Assembly (NCBI GenBank): GCA_040221095.1
Contig: JAVJVP010000017.1
Span: 124,001 to 188,000, forward strand
Direction of reading: 5' to 3'
Source: UBA1479 sp040221095
Lineage (GTDB): Bacteria > Pseudomonadota > Alphaproteobacteria > Rhodospirillales > Casp-alpha2
DNA: 64,000 nucleotides
Shown: positions 24,605 to 33,712 of the stretch, in pieces
Position numbering within the stretch: position 1 is the stretch's first letter
How the letters are laid out: every line of letters begins with the position of its first letter
Program-made: the position numbers and the translations under genes
The notes under the pieces: model-generated
Databases searched by the model: none
Told to the model about the DNA's origin: nothing
What the model saw: the letters and a program-made list of their open reading frames with translations, nothing else

Positions 24605-25357
24605 TTAGGACATCCCCCGCCAGATCAGCATCAACCCCAGCAGGATCAGGCCGATCTGCACGAGCCGGCGGAATATGTCCTCCGAGATGCGCTTTCTGAT
24701 CCAGAACCCGGTGGCGATGCCGATGCCGACGGGAATCATCGCCAGGACCGAGGCTGTGAACTGGGGCCAGGACATATGGCCCTCGGTGATGAGCCGCAGG
24801 TACAGCGGCACGGAACCGACCATGGCCGCCAGGGCCATCTGGGCCACGAACAGGTTCTTGGGCAGGCGCAGCGCCGCGAAATAGACAATGATCGGCGTGA
24901 AGGCGCCGGTGGCGCCGGAGCACAGGCCGATCAGGCCGCCGGCCACGGGATCGGCGATACGGGCGTGACGCTGCAGGAAGGTCGCGTTGGGCGTGAAGAT
25001 CTGCGCGCAGGTCGTGACGACGACGACGCACCCCAGGGCCAGGGCGATCAGTTGCGGGTCGAGGGAGGTCAGGGCGCCGGCACCGACCCACACCCCGGCC
25101 ATGAACAGGATCAGGAACGGCCAATACCGCCGGACCGCTTCCCGGCATTCCCCGGATTCGATGATCTGCCAGACGTTGGAAATCGCAATGGGCACGATGA
25201 ACAGGGTCACCGCCTGGGCCGGGTCGATCACCATGACCATGATCGGCAGGCCGACGGCGGGAATGCCCGCCCCCAGCACGCCCTTGACCAGGGAACCCGA
25301 AAACAGGCCCAGGATGATGACCAAAAGGGCGATGGGGGTGAAGTCCGGCAGCGTCAT
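24605..25357 (-). CDS. Sulfite/sulfur exporter, TauE/SafE family
   Basis: The 250-residue membrane protein has about eight hydrophobic segments in two related halves. The family motifs are GLFSGSLVKGVLGAGIPAVG near the N-terminus and GGLIGLCSGATGAFTPIIVY in the middle. Members export sulfite, sulfoacetate or related anions. The start at 25357 places the first helix at the N-terminus; a longer frame adds 30 polar residues. It follows the sulfurtransferase gene after 53 bp, and this neighbourhood suggests a sulfur-anion substrate. Confidence 0.87.
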   Translation of the reverse strand: MTLPDFTPIALLVIILGLFSGSLVKGVLGAGIPAVGLPIMVMVIDPAQAVTLFIVPIAISNVWQIIESGECREAVRRYWPFLILFMAGVWVGAGALTSLDPQLIALALGCVVVVTTCAQIFTPNATFLQRHARIADPVAGGLIGLCSGATGAFTPIIVYFAALRLPKNLFVAQMALAAMVGSVPLYLRLITEGHMSWPQFTASVLAMIPVGIGIATGFWIRKRISEDIFRRLVQIGLILLGLMLIWRGMS

Positions 25358-25410
25358 GGTGTTGGTGTCCGCCGGATGTCGCGCTGTCCGGATGGGCTGG
25401 AGAGACGGGA

Positions 25411-26268
25411 TCAGGTCACGATGGGCGTGTCCTGCCGGGCCCCCCATTCGGACCAGGAGCCGTCATAGACGGCGACGTCTTCCTTGCCGATCAGGTAAAG
25501 CGCCAGTGCGGCGTAGCAAGCGGTGACGCCGGACCCGCAACTGGTGACCAGCGGACGCTTGAGGTCGAGGCCCGCCTTGTCGGCCAGGGCCTGGATCTCT
25601 TCGGCGGAACGCATGGTGAAATTCTTGTCGGCGTTCATCAGGTCGCCGTAGGGCAGGTTCATCGCCCCCGGCATGTGGCCGGAGCGCATGCCCGCGCGCG
25701 GTTCCGGCGCGGTGCCGGCAAAGCGGCCGGCGGCGCGCACGTCGAGAACGTCTTCGCGCTTGCCGTCGATATTGGCCAGAACCTGATCCACCGTGCGCAC
25801 CATCAGGTGGTTTTCCCGCGGCGTGAAGTGGCGTTCCCTGGGATTCGGCACCATGTCGGTGACCGGGCGGTTTTCCGCCAGCCACTTGGGCAGGCCGCCG
25901 TCCATGACGCAGACGTCGTCATGGCCGAACAGACGGAACATCCACCACACCCGGGCCGCCGCCATGCCGCCGCCATTGTGGTCGTAGCAGACAATGCGGT
26001 TGCCGTCGCCCAGGCCCAGCTTGCGCACCTTGGAGGAGAAGACATGGGCCGGCGGGATCATATGGGGCAGGGGGTTGTCCGGGTCCTTGACGTCGTCGAT
26101 GTCGAAGAACACGGCGCCGTCCAGGTGCTGCTTGGCGTATTCCTCCGCACCCTTACGCCCGTCGTTGGGCAGGTAATAGGTGCAGTCGACAATGCGCACG
26201 TCGGGGGCCGCCATATGATCGGCGACCCAATCGGTGGAGACCAGGGCCTGCGGATTCGAATAGGGCAT
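25411..26268 (-). CDS. sseA: 3-mercaptopyruvate sulfurtransferase
   Basis: The 285-residue protein has two rhodanese domains. The C-terminal active-site loop is CGSGVTA with Cys244, the form typical of 3-mercaptopyruvate rather than thiosulfate sulfurtransferases. The N-terminal domain has no active cysteine in its loop, as is usual. It transfers sulfur from mercaptopyruvate, a product of cysteine transamination. It starts 23 bp after cysK, so it is very probably in the same operon. Confidence 0.92.
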   Translation of the reverse strand: MPYSNPQALVSTDWVADHMAAPDVRIVDCTYYLPNDGRKGAEEYAKQHLDGAVFFDIDDVKDPDNPLPHMIPPAHVFSSKVRKLGLGDGNRIVCYDHNGGGMAAARVWWMFRLFGHDDVCVMDGGLPKWLAENRPVTDMVPNPRERHFTPRENHLMVRTVDQVLANIDGKREDVLDVRAAGRFAGTAPEPRAGMRSGHMPGAMNLPYGDLMNADKNFTMRSAEEIQALADKAGLDLKRPLVTSCGSGVTACYAALALYLIGKEDVAVYDGSWSEWGARQDTPIVT

Positions 26269-26291
26269 GGGGCGGTTTCCTTCCCGGCCGA

Positions 26292-27296
26292 TCAGGGCAG
26301 AAAGTCCGGGACCGGCAGGTCCTTGGACTTGAGAAACTCGCGGTTGAACAGCTTGGACGTATAGCGGGTGCCGATGTCGCACAGGATGGTGACGATGGTC
26401 TTGCCCGGGCCCAGTTCCTTGGCCAGGCGCACGGCCCCCGCGACGTTGATACCGGACGAGCCGCCGAGCACCAGGCCCTCGTCCTTGATCAGGTCGAAGA
26501 GCAGCGGCATGGCTTCCTGGTCGTCGATGGCATAGGGCTGTTCGATCTTCAAATCCTCGATGATCGCGGTGACGCGGCCGAGGCCGATGCCCTCGGCGAT
26601 CGAGCCGCCGTCCGTCGCCTTGGCCTCGCCGTCCTTGAACAGGTGGTACATGGCCGCGCCCATGGGGTCGGCGCAGCCGACGACGATGTTCGGGTTCTTC
26701 TCGCGCAGGAAGGTGGAGGTCCCGGCCAGGGTGCCGCCGGTGCCGACGGCGCAGATGAAGCCGTCGATCTTGCCGCCCGTCTGTTCCCAGATTTCCGGGC
26801 CCGTGGTGTGGTAGTGGGCGCGGCGGTTGTCCAGGTTGTTCCACTGGTCGGCGAACAGCACGCCGTTCTGTTCCGTGGCGGCCAGTTCCTCCGCCATGCG
26901 GCGGGCGATGTGCTGATAGTTGTTGGGATCGGAATAGGGCAGGGCCGGGACTTCGACCAGCTTGGCGCCGCACAGGCGCAGCATGTCCTTCTTTTCCTGG
27001 CTCTGGGTTTCCGGAATGACGATGGTGGTGCGGTAACCCCGTGCATTGGCGACCAGCGCCAGGCCGATGCCCGTGTTGCCGGCCGTGCCCTCGACGATCA
27101 GGCCGCCGGGCTTCAGGTCGCCGCGCTTTTCCGCCTCCAGGATCATGTGGCGGGCCGGGCGGTCCTTCACGGACTGGCCGGGGTTGAGGAATTCGGCCTT
27201 GCCCAGGATTTCACAGCCGGTCGCCTCGGACAGCTTGTTGAGGCGAATGAGCGGCGTGTTCCCGATGGCGTCCACCAGGCCCTTCTTGATGTTCAT
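26292..27296 (-). CDS. cysK: Cysteine synthase A (O-acetylserine sulfhydrylase)
   Basis: The 334-residue PLP enzyme makes cysteine from O-acetylserine and sulfide. The PLP lysine is Lys44 in PGQSVKDRPA. The substrate loop is EGTAGNTGIGLAL, the phosphate-binding glycine loop is VGTGGTLAG and the PLP-ring serine is in GGSSGINVAGA. It belongs to the longer alphaproteobacterial CysK form with the insertion DPMGAAMYHLFKDGE. It leads the cysK-sseA-tauE unit on the minus strand. Confidence 0.92.
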   Translation of the reverse strand: MNIKKGLVDAIGNTPLIRLNKLSEATGCEILGKAEFLNPGQSVKDRPARHMILEAEKRGDLKPGGLIVEGTAGNTGIGLALVANARGYRTTIVIPETQSQEKKDMLRLCGAKLVEVPALPYSDPNNYQHIARRMAEELAATEQNGVLFADQWNNLDNRRAHYHTTGPEIWEQTGGKIDGFICAVGTGGTLAGTSTFLREKNPNIVVGCADPMGAAMYHLFKDGEAKATDGGSIAEGIGLGRVTAIIEDLKIEQPYAIDDQEAMPLLFDLIKDEGLVLGGSSGINVAGAVRLAKELGPGKTIVTILCDIGTRYTSKLFNREFLKSKDLPVPDFLP

Positions 27297-27504
27297 GTAT
27301 TTGAGTTCCGTCCCTAGAGGTTCGTCAGCTTGCGTTTATTGGGGTTTGCGGCAACATAACCGCGCCCGCAGGGCCGATCAAGGCGCGGGCATTGGAATTC
27401 ACGCGGTTTTCCTGTTCCTTCCACGGGGGGCTTGACGGTAATCTCTGGGCCACGACGGGACCCCGCAGGGACGCATCCGTAAAAAAGCCAAAAGGAGAAA
27501 CATC

Positions 27505-28296
27505 ATGGCCGACGATCCGGTCCTTGTAGATATCGACGCCCGGGGTGTCGCCACGGTCACCTTGAATCGGCCGGACGTCAACAACGCCTACGACGATGAA
27601 ATGATCGCGGCCTTGCTGGCGGGGGTGAAATCCCTGTCGGCGGACGACAGCGTCCGGCTCGTCGTCCTGCGCGGCGCGGGAAAGCATTTCCAGGCCGGCG
27701 CCAACCTGAAATGGTTGAAAAGGGTGGCCAGCGAAGGACCGGAAAAGAACTTGCAGGCGTCGCGCGACACGGAAGCCTTGGTCCGGCTGCTCGACATCTG
27801 CCCCAAGCCGACCATGGCCGTGGTTCAGGGCTTCTGCGTCGGCGGCGCGACAGGCGTCATTGCCGCCTGTGACGTGGTGATCGCGGCGGCGGACGCGACC
27901 TTCGCCATTTCCGAAGTGCGCTGGGGCCTGATCCCGCAGCCCATCCTGCCGCAGCTGATCGCCGCCATGGGCGTGCGCAACGTGCGCCGCTACGCCGTTT
28001 CGGCCGAACGTTTCACCGCCGAGCAGGCCAACATCATGAGCCTCGTGCACGAAGTCGCGCCGGTCATGCAGTTGGAACGCACCGCGGCCCGCACCATTGA
28101 CGCCTTCCTGCGCAACGGTCCCGACGCCGTGGCCCAGACCAAGGCCAAAATTCTGGAATTGGCGGAAACCGCGGTCGACGAGAAGACGGCGGAGGAACTG
28201 GCCCGCCTGCACTCGGAGAAGCGCCAGTCGGCGGAAGCCCGCGAGGGATTGTCCGCCTTCCTGGAAAAACGCAACCCGTCCTGGTTCAAGGAATAG
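27505..28296 (+). CDS. Enoyl-CoA hydratase/isomerase family (methylglutaconyl-CoA hydratase-like)
   Basis: The 263-residue crotonase-fold protein has oxyanion-hole segments KHFQAGANLKWL and GFCVGGATGVIAACD. The catalytic glutamate in ISEVRWGLIP is conserved. The other crotonase glutamate position is glycine here, as in LiuC-type methylglutaconyl-CoA hydratases. That fits leucine or acyclic terpene breakdown, but the other liu genes are not nearby. AAAAGGAG ahead of the ATG is a good ribosome-binding site. Confidence 0.85.
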   Translation: MADDPVLVDIDARGVATVTLNRPDVNNAYDDEMIAALLAGVKSLSADDSVRLVVLRGAGKHFQAGANLKWLKRVASEGPEKNLQASRDTEALVRLLDICPKPTMAVVQGFCVGGATGVIAACDVVIAAADATFAISEVRWGLIPQPILPQLIAAMGVRNVRRYAVSAERFTAEQANIMSLVHEVAPVMQLERTAARTIDAFLRNGPDAVAQTKAKILELAETAVDEKTAEELARLHSEKRQSAEAREGLSAFLEKRNPSWFKE

Positions 28297-28305
28297 GGCG
28301 CGCGC

Positions 28306-28932
28306 TCAGGTCCATTCCCGACGCACGGCGTCCCGGTTCAGCTGCAGCCATTGCAGGCAGATGATGATGGTGCCGTTGTTGATGGTGCCGTCGGCGACCA
28401 TTTTGAAGGCGTCCTCGGCCGGGACCGTGAAGGCGCGGATGTCCTCGTTTTCGTGGTCCAGGCCATGGATGCCGTCGGCGTCCGCGGCATCGACCCGGCC
28501 CAGGTAAAGCCGGATGGTCTCCGACGAACAGCCGGGGGTGACCAGATAGGTCGTGATCGGCTTGAGGGCGAGGAGGTCTCGCCCGCATTCCTCCATGGTT
28601 TCGCGCGCGGCCACCTCGTCCGGGTGTTCGCCGTCCTCGACGATGCCGGCGACGATCTCGATCAGCCAGGGCGAGGGCGGCGTGCCGCCCCAGTTGGGCG
28701 ACGGGGCGCTGGCGGCCGCGCCCACGCGGAACTGTTCGATCAGCACGACCTCGTCACGCAGCGGATCATAGGGCAGGACGGCGACGGCATGACCGCGCTC
28801 CAGACACTCGCGGGTGAACTCGTTGCTCCAGCCGCCGGCGAACAGGCGGTGGCGGACGCGCCATTCCTCCATGCGGAAATATCCCTGGAACACCTGGCGC
28901 CGCGCCAATACGTCTAGATCGTCACTGTCCAT
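28306..28932 (-). CDS. nudF: Nudix hydrolase, ADP-ribose pyrophosphatase-like
   Basis: The 208-residue protein has a complete Nudix box at residues 96-117: G96, E102, R110-E111 and E114-E115 match the GX5EX7REUXEEXGU pattern. The length and the region LIEQFRVGA followed by PWLIEIVAGIVE resemble NudF-type ADP-sugar pyrophosphatases, which clear ADP-ribose. It is convergent with the crotonase gene. Confidence 0.88.
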   Translation of the reverse strand: MDSDDLDVLARRQVFQGYFRMEEWRVRHRLFAGGWSNEFTRECLERGHAVAVLPYDPLRDEVVLIEQFRVGAAASAPSPNWGGTPPSPWLIEIVAGIVEDGEHPDEVAARETMEECGRDLLALKPITTYLVTPGCSSETIRLYLGRVDAADADGIHGLDHENEDIRAFTVPAEDAFKMVADGTINNGTIIICLQWLQLNRDAVRREWT

Positions 28933-29016
28933 GCGACATCGCCCTTTCTTGCTGCGGCGGTAGTATGGTCATCTTGGATTTCATATCAACGACTTCCCTG
29001 ACGAAAGGCGGCCGCC

Positions 29017-30246
29017 ATGACGACAAGCGAAAAAGTCTCCTTCCCCGGCGCCCTGGGCGAGACCCTCGCCGCGCGCCTGGACCTGCCGGACGGCCCGCCC
29101 CTGGCCTATGCCCTTTGGGCGCACTGCTTTTCCTGCACCAAGGATGTGTTCGCCGCGTCGCGGGTGGCGCGGGCGCTGACGGAAAACGGCATCGCCGTGC
29201 TGCGCTTCGACTTCACCGGCCTGGGGGCGAGCGAAGGCGACTTCGCCAATACCAACTTTTCCTCCAACGTCGGCGACCTTGTGGCGGCGGCGGACTGGAT
29301 GCGGGACAATTTGGACGCGCCGGCCATGCTGCTGGGCCATTCGCTCGGCGGCGCGGCGGTCCTGGTCGCGGCGGCGAAGGTGCCGGAGGCCAAGGCGGTG
29401 ATCACCATCGGGGCGCCTGCTGACGCGGCCCATGTCGCCCATAACTTCCAGGAGTCGATCGCGGAGATCGAGGCCAAGGGCGAGGCCGAGGTGCTGCTGG
29501 TCGGCCGCCCCTTCCGCATCAAGAAGCAGTTCCTCGATGACATCCGAGGGCAGAACGTGGCGGCCGCCGTGGCCGGACTGAAAAAGGCGCTGTTGATCTT
29601 CCATTCGCCGGTCGATGCCACCGTCGGCATCGACAACGCCGCCGCCATCTACGGCGCGGCCAAGCATCCGAAAAGCTTCGTGTCCCTGGACGACGCGGAC
29701 CATCTTTTGAGCAGCAAGGAAGACGCCGAATACGTCGCCGGCGTGATCGCCGCCTGGGCGCGGCGCTATGTCTGCCTGGAAGACGCGCCGGCGTGGCGCA
29801 TCGCGCCCCAGGCCGAGGCGGGCACGGTGGTGGTCGAGGAAACCGGCCAGGGCAAGTTCCAGAACGCGGTTTCCGTGGGCGGGCGCCATGTGCTGCTGGC
29901 CGACGAGCCCAAAGACGCGGGCGGCACGGACACGGGGCCCGGACCCTATGATTTCCTGCTCACGGCGCTTGGCGCCTGCACGGCCATGACCGTCCGCATG
30001 TACGCGGACCTGAAGGGCCTGCCGCTGGACAAGGTCCGCGTGACTCTGAAGCATGACAAGGTCCATGCCGAGGATTGTTCCGAATGCGAAACCAAGGACG
30101 GCAAGCTGGACCGCATCGTCCGCGACCTGCATTTCGAGGGCGATCTGAGCGACGAACAGAAGGCCAAGCTTCTGGAGATCGCCGACAAATGCCCGGTCCA
30201 CAAGACCCTGCATTCCGAGATCGTTGAGGAAAGCCGGGTGGTTTAG
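29017..30246 (+). CDS. Alpha/beta hydrolase-OsmC fusion protein
   Basis: The 409-residue protein fuses two domains. Residues 1-250 form an alpha/beta hydrolase with nucleophile Ser109 in GHSLGG and probable acid and base Asp200 and His229. Residues about 270-409 form an OsmC/Ohr-like domain with its two redox cysteines, Cys321 (LGACTAMT) and Cys392 (KCPVHKTL). The OsmC half probably reduces hydroperoxides or handles sulfur species. This fusion is known in proteobacteria, though the joint substrate is not established. Confidence 0.9.
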   Translation: MTTSEKVSFPGALGETLAARLDLPDGPPLAYALWAHCFSCTKDVFAASRVARALTENGIAVLRFDFTGLGASEGDFANTNFSSNVGDLVAAADWMRDNLDAPAMLLGHSLGGAAVLVAAAKVPEAKAVITIGAPADAAHVAHNFQESIAEIEAKGEAEVLLVGRPFRIKKQFLDDIRGQNVAAAVAGLKKALLIFHSPVDATVGIDNAAAIYGAAKHPKSFVSLDDADHLLSSKEDAEYVAGVIAAWARRYVCLEDAPAWRIAPQAEAGTVVVEETGQGKFQNAVSVGGRHVLLADEPKDAGGTDTGPGPYDFLLTALGACTAMTVRMYADLKGLPLDKVRVTLKHDKVHAEDCSECETKDGKLDRIVRDLHFEGDLSDEQKAKLLEIADKCPVHKTLHSEIVEESRVV

Positions 30247-30280
30247 GTTAGGCTGAAGAAACACCAAGGGGAGGATGCCA

Positions 30281-31312
30281 ATGACCGAGAAACTGATCCC
30301 GACGACCCTCGTCGGCAGCTATCCGCAGCCGGCCTGGCTGGTCGACAAGGACAAGATGCTGGGCTCGGCACCACCGCGCGTGCGTATGAAGGACGTGTGG
30401 AAGGTCACTCCCGATGAACTGGACGAGGCCCAGGACGACGCCACCCTGACCGCCATCCATGACCAGGAACGGGCCGGGGTCGACATCCTGTCCGACGGGG
30501 AAATCCGCCGCGAAAGCTATTTCAACCGCTTCGCCAACGCGCTGGACGGTATCGACATCGACAATCCGGCCATGGTGCCCAACCGGCGCGGCGTCGCCGT
30601 GCCCGTGCCGCGCGTGGTCGGCCCGATCCGGCGCACCACGCCGGTGCAGGTGCGCGACGTCGAATTCCTGCGCGCCCATACGGATCGCCCGATCAAGATC
30701 ACCATCCCGGGCGCCTTCACCATGGCCAAACTGGCCAAGGACGAACACTACGGCGACACGGCGGCCCTGATTTCGGCCTATGCCAAGGCGGTGAATGAGG
30801 AAATCCGCGATCTGAAGGCCGCCGGCGCCGACGTCATCCAGATCGACGAGCCCTACATGCAGGCCAATCCGGAAGAGGCGGAGAAATTCGGCGTGTCCGC
30901 CATCAACCAGGCCCTGGACGGCATCGCGGGGGAGACCGTGGTGCACCTCTGCTTCGGCTATGCCTATGTGGTCAAGGACAAGCCCGTGGGCTATTCGTTC
31001 CTGCCGCAATTGGATGCCTGCTCGGCGGGGGCGATCTCCATCGAAGCGGCGCAACCCAACCTGGATCCGGCGATCCTGGAGAAACTGCCGAGCAAGAAGA
31101 TCCTGTTCGGGGTTCTCAGCCTGGGCACGGAAGAAGTCGAGACGGCGGAGATGGTCGCGGACCGCCTGCGCGGCGCCCTCAAACACATCCCCCCGGAACG
31201 CCTGATCGCCGCCCCCGACTGCGGCATGAAGTACCTGCCGCGTGACGTCGCCTTCGGCAAGTTGAAGGCCATGGTCGACGGCGCCGCGATGGTGCGCCGC
31301 GAACTTACCTAG
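30281..31312 (+). CDS. Cobalamin-independent methionine synthase-type methyltransferase (MetE C-terminal-like)
   Basis: The 343-residue barrel protein is related to the catalytic C-terminal half of MetE. Zinc ligands are visible: His and Cys in VVHLCFGYA and the late cysteine in APDCGMKYL; QIDEPY is the barrel strand motif. It lacks the N-terminal MetE domain, as do archaeal and short bacterial homologs, so the methyl donor may not be the polyglutamate folate. AAGGGGAGG at 30266-30274 favours the ATG at 30281 over one at 30275. Confidence 0.85.
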   Translation: MTEKLIPTTLVGSYPQPAWLVDKDKMLGSAPPRVRMKDVWKVTPDELDEAQDDATLTAIHDQERAGVDILSDGEIRRESYFNRFANALDGIDIDNPAMVPNRRGVAVPVPRVVGPIRRTTPVQVRDVEFLRAHTDRPIKITIPGAFTMAKLAKDEHYGDTAALISAYAKAVNEEIRDLKAAGADVIQIDEPYMQANPEEAEKFGVSAINQALDGIAGETVVHLCFGYAYVVKDKPVGYSFLPQLDACSAGAISIEAAQPNLDPAILEKLPSKKILFGVLSLGTEEVETAEMVADRLRGALKHIPPERLIAAPDCGMKYLPRDVAFGKLKAMVDGAAMVRRELT

Positions 31313-31555
31313 CGGATCGCTCCGAAGGCTCGGTAATGACCGCGTGAATATGGGCAAATTGGTCTAATTCATGGCGGCAGGATTCGTGTCTAAGCTATTC
31401 ACGCTGCAACATTTCTCGTGTCTAATGATTTTGTATGGAGGCCTTCGTTCGCATTCGCTGAAACAGCGCGTGGCGCCGTCTCCGCCATGACCGGAACATT
31501 GACCTCCGCCTGGGGAAACAAGGCGACGCCAGACCATGGCGACGAAAGGGGAAAA

Positions 31556-33523
31556 ATGACGATCCGCGGCAAAATCATTCTGATCGGAATTCTATCGGTG
31601 GTGGCCTTGACGGTTCTTGAAGGGCTGGCCATGGCGGTCGGCCAGCGCGTCGATGCGGCCGTTTCCCGGATGGGGCAAATCCAAATCCAGGTCGAGCAGG
31701 TCACCGCCATGCGGTTGGCCAATTTCGAGATGGTCCTGGCCGCCATGGACACCATCGTCGACAAGGCGGAAGGCCAGATACAGCCCGAACGCAAGAAGGT
31801 CGTCGCCGAGTCCATCGCGACCCTGAAGGACACCGGCGCGAAGCTGCTGGCGACCGTGGACACGCCCGACAGAAAAGCCAAGGTCCAGGCAATCATCGAC
31901 AGCATCGGTCCCCTGGCCAAGGGCATTCAGGTCGATCTGACGGAATTGATCGTCAAGGGAGCGTCGGCCGAGGAGTTCGCCAAGATCGATGATGTCATCG
32001 ACACCTACGGCGAAGGCATGAACGAGGCCCTGGCCGGCGTGGCGGCAGATTTCAACGGTGAATTCAGGGCGCGGGTTGCGGATGTGAACGCCGCGATCGC
32101 CTTGTCGAACACCAGCGGCACCATCGCCTACGTGGCGGCCATCCTCATTCTGGGCGGGTTCCTGTTCGTCGTCGGGCGGGGGATCATCACTTCGGTCGGG
32201 TCCATGACGGCGGCCATGTTGCGGCTGTCCGGCGGGGATCATGCCGTCCAGGTGCCGGGCATCGGGCGCAGCGACGAGATCGGCTCCATGGCCGATGCCG
32301 TCCAGGTGTTCAAGGAGAACGCCATCGAGGTCGAACGCCTGGCCGGAGAGCGCGAGATCGAGCAACGGCGGACCCAACGCAACCTGAAGAATGAAATGAC
32401 GGCGCTGACCGGCGTGCTGGAATCGGAAATCGAACGGGCGGTCGCCCAGGTGGTCGAAAGTTCGTCATCCATGCAGTCGTCCGCGGATTCCATGTCGGGC
32501 ACGGCGGAGCGCAGCAACGAACAGGCCATGGCCGTGACCTCCGCGGCGGAACAGGCGGCGGCGAATGTGCAGACCGTGGCCTCGGCGGCGGAGGAATTGT
32601 CGTCCTCGATCCAGGAAATCAGCCGCCAGGTCACCCAGGCGACGGGAATCGCGACCGACGCCATGACCCAGGCAAACCAGAGCAGCGAGCAGATCAGAAG
32701 TCTCGCCGAAGTGGCGCAGTCGATCGGCGAAGTGGTCGAACTGATCAACGACATCGCGGAACAGACCAACCTTCTGGCCCTCAACGCTACCATCGAGGCG
32801 GCCCGCGCCGGCGAGGCGGGCAAGGGCTTTGCCGTGGTGGCAAGCGAGGTCAAGAATCTGGCCAACCAGACGGCAAAGGCGACTGAGGATATCGGCGGCA
32901 AGGTTCAGAACATCCAGGATGCAACACGCGAAGCGGTAACCGTGAACGAGCGGATTTCCGAGATCATTTCGAAGATCAACGAGATCACGGCCAACGTCGC
33001 CTCGGCGGTCGAGGAGCAGGGGGCGGCAACCCAGGAAATCGCCCGCAACGTGGAACAGGCCGCCAGCGGCACGTCCGAGGTGTCGGGCACCATGGTTCAT
33101 GTCAGCGAGGCGGTGCAGGAAACCCGCGCGGCCGCCCGTCAGCAGGTCGACACGGCGCAATCCGTGAAGCAGCGGGTCGAAGCCATGAATGCCCAGATCA
33201 CCGACATCCTGGCGAAAACCAAGGATGCGGAACTGGCCCGCCAGCATGCGGTCAACCTGGGCGTGAAGGCGGAGATCAAGGGGAGCGCCCGCGACGTGCA
33301 GATGCTGTCCGTGTCGCGGGGCGGGGCGGCGGTCCTTGATCAGGTGGTCGGCAGCGCCGGAGATGTATTCAATCTGACCATGCCGGGCGCGGGCATGGGC
33401 ACCGTGGCCTGCCGGGTGATTGCCGTGACCGGAGACGTTTCCCACGTCCTGTTCGATATGGACGATGATCAGAACGACAAACTCGGGCAGTTCATTTCGG
33501 GTCGGGCGGGGCGGGCGGCCTAG
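31556..33523 (+). CDS. Methyl-accepting chemotaxis protein with C-terminal PilZ-like segment
   Basis: The 655-residue chemoreceptor has a membrane helix at about 7-28, a helical periplasmic sensor domain to about 188, a second helix at 190-212, a HAMP domain to about 262 and a long coiled-coil signalling domain. The hairpin tip is conserved (IAEQTNLLALNATIEAARAG, about 400-419). Residues about 563-645 form an extra globular segment with VQMLSVSRGGAAVLDQV, resembling a PilZ fold; the RxxxR arginine motif is not clear. AAAGGGGA before 31556 supports this start over a longer frame from 31418. Confidence 0.9.
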   Translation: MTIRGKIILIGILSVVALTVLEGLAMAVGQRVDAAVSRMGQIQIQVEQVTAMRLANFEMVLAAMDTIVDKAEGQIQPERKKVVAESIATLKDTGAKLLATVDTPDRKAKVQAIIDSIGPLAKGIQVDLTELIVKGASAEEFAKIDDVIDTYGEGMNEALAGVAADFNGEFRARVADVNAAIALSNTSGTIAYVAAILILGGFLFVVGRGIITSVGSMTAAMLRLSGGDHAVQVPGIGRSDEIGSMADAVQVFKENAIEVERLAGEREIEQRRTQRNLKNEMTALTGVLESEIERAVAQVVESSSSMQSSADSMSGTAERSNEQAMAVTSAAEQAAANVQTVASAAEELSSSIQEISRQVTQATGIATDAMTQANQSSEQIRSLAEVAQSIGEVVELINDIAEQTNLLALNATIEAARAGEAGKGFAVVASEVKNLANQTAKATEDIGGKVQNIQDATREAVTVNERISEIISKINEITANVASAVEEQGAATQEIARNVEQAASGTSEVSGTMVHVSEAVQETRAAARQQVDTAQSVKQRVEAMNAQITDILAKTKDAELARQHAVNLGVKAEIKGSARDVQMLSVSRGGAAVLDQVVGSAGDVFNLTMPGAGMGTVACRVIAVTGDVSHVLFDMDDDQNDKLGQFISGRAGRAA

Positions 33524-33578
33524 GGTCCGTCAAGGACCGGGTTTCGGGTACCCGAATGGTCGGGCAGACGCCCCGTTA

Positions 33579-33597
33579 ATATCGTTTTTGTCGATAT
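33579..33597. promoter_or_regulatory. Palindrome ATATCG-N7-CGATAT in AT-rich promoter-like region
   Basis: This perfect inverted repeat lies in an AT-rich stretch (33575-33635), about 80 bp before a terminator-like hairpin and 115 bp before the microprotein gene. It is a candidate promoter or operator region only. Confidence 0.3.
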
Positions 33598-33675
33598 AAT
33601 CGATGAAATGAATTCGATATGAGTAAGTGTTGGCTTGGGGTATTTATTCCCCTGCCGGCACTGAGCCGGTCACCG

Positions 33676-33699
33676 CGCCGGGACATCCCGGCGGTTTTT
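33676..33699 (+). terminator. Terminator-like hairpin in front of microprotein gene
   Basis: CGCCGGGA (33676-33683) pairs with TCCCGGCG (33686-33693) and is followed by TTTTT at 33695-33699. It may end the chemoreceptor mRNA. Because it directly precedes the ribosome-binding site GAGG of the microprotein, it may also act as an attenuator or as the 3' end of a small RNA. Confidence 0.65.
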
Positions 33700-33712
33700 G
33701 AGGAAAATGAGC

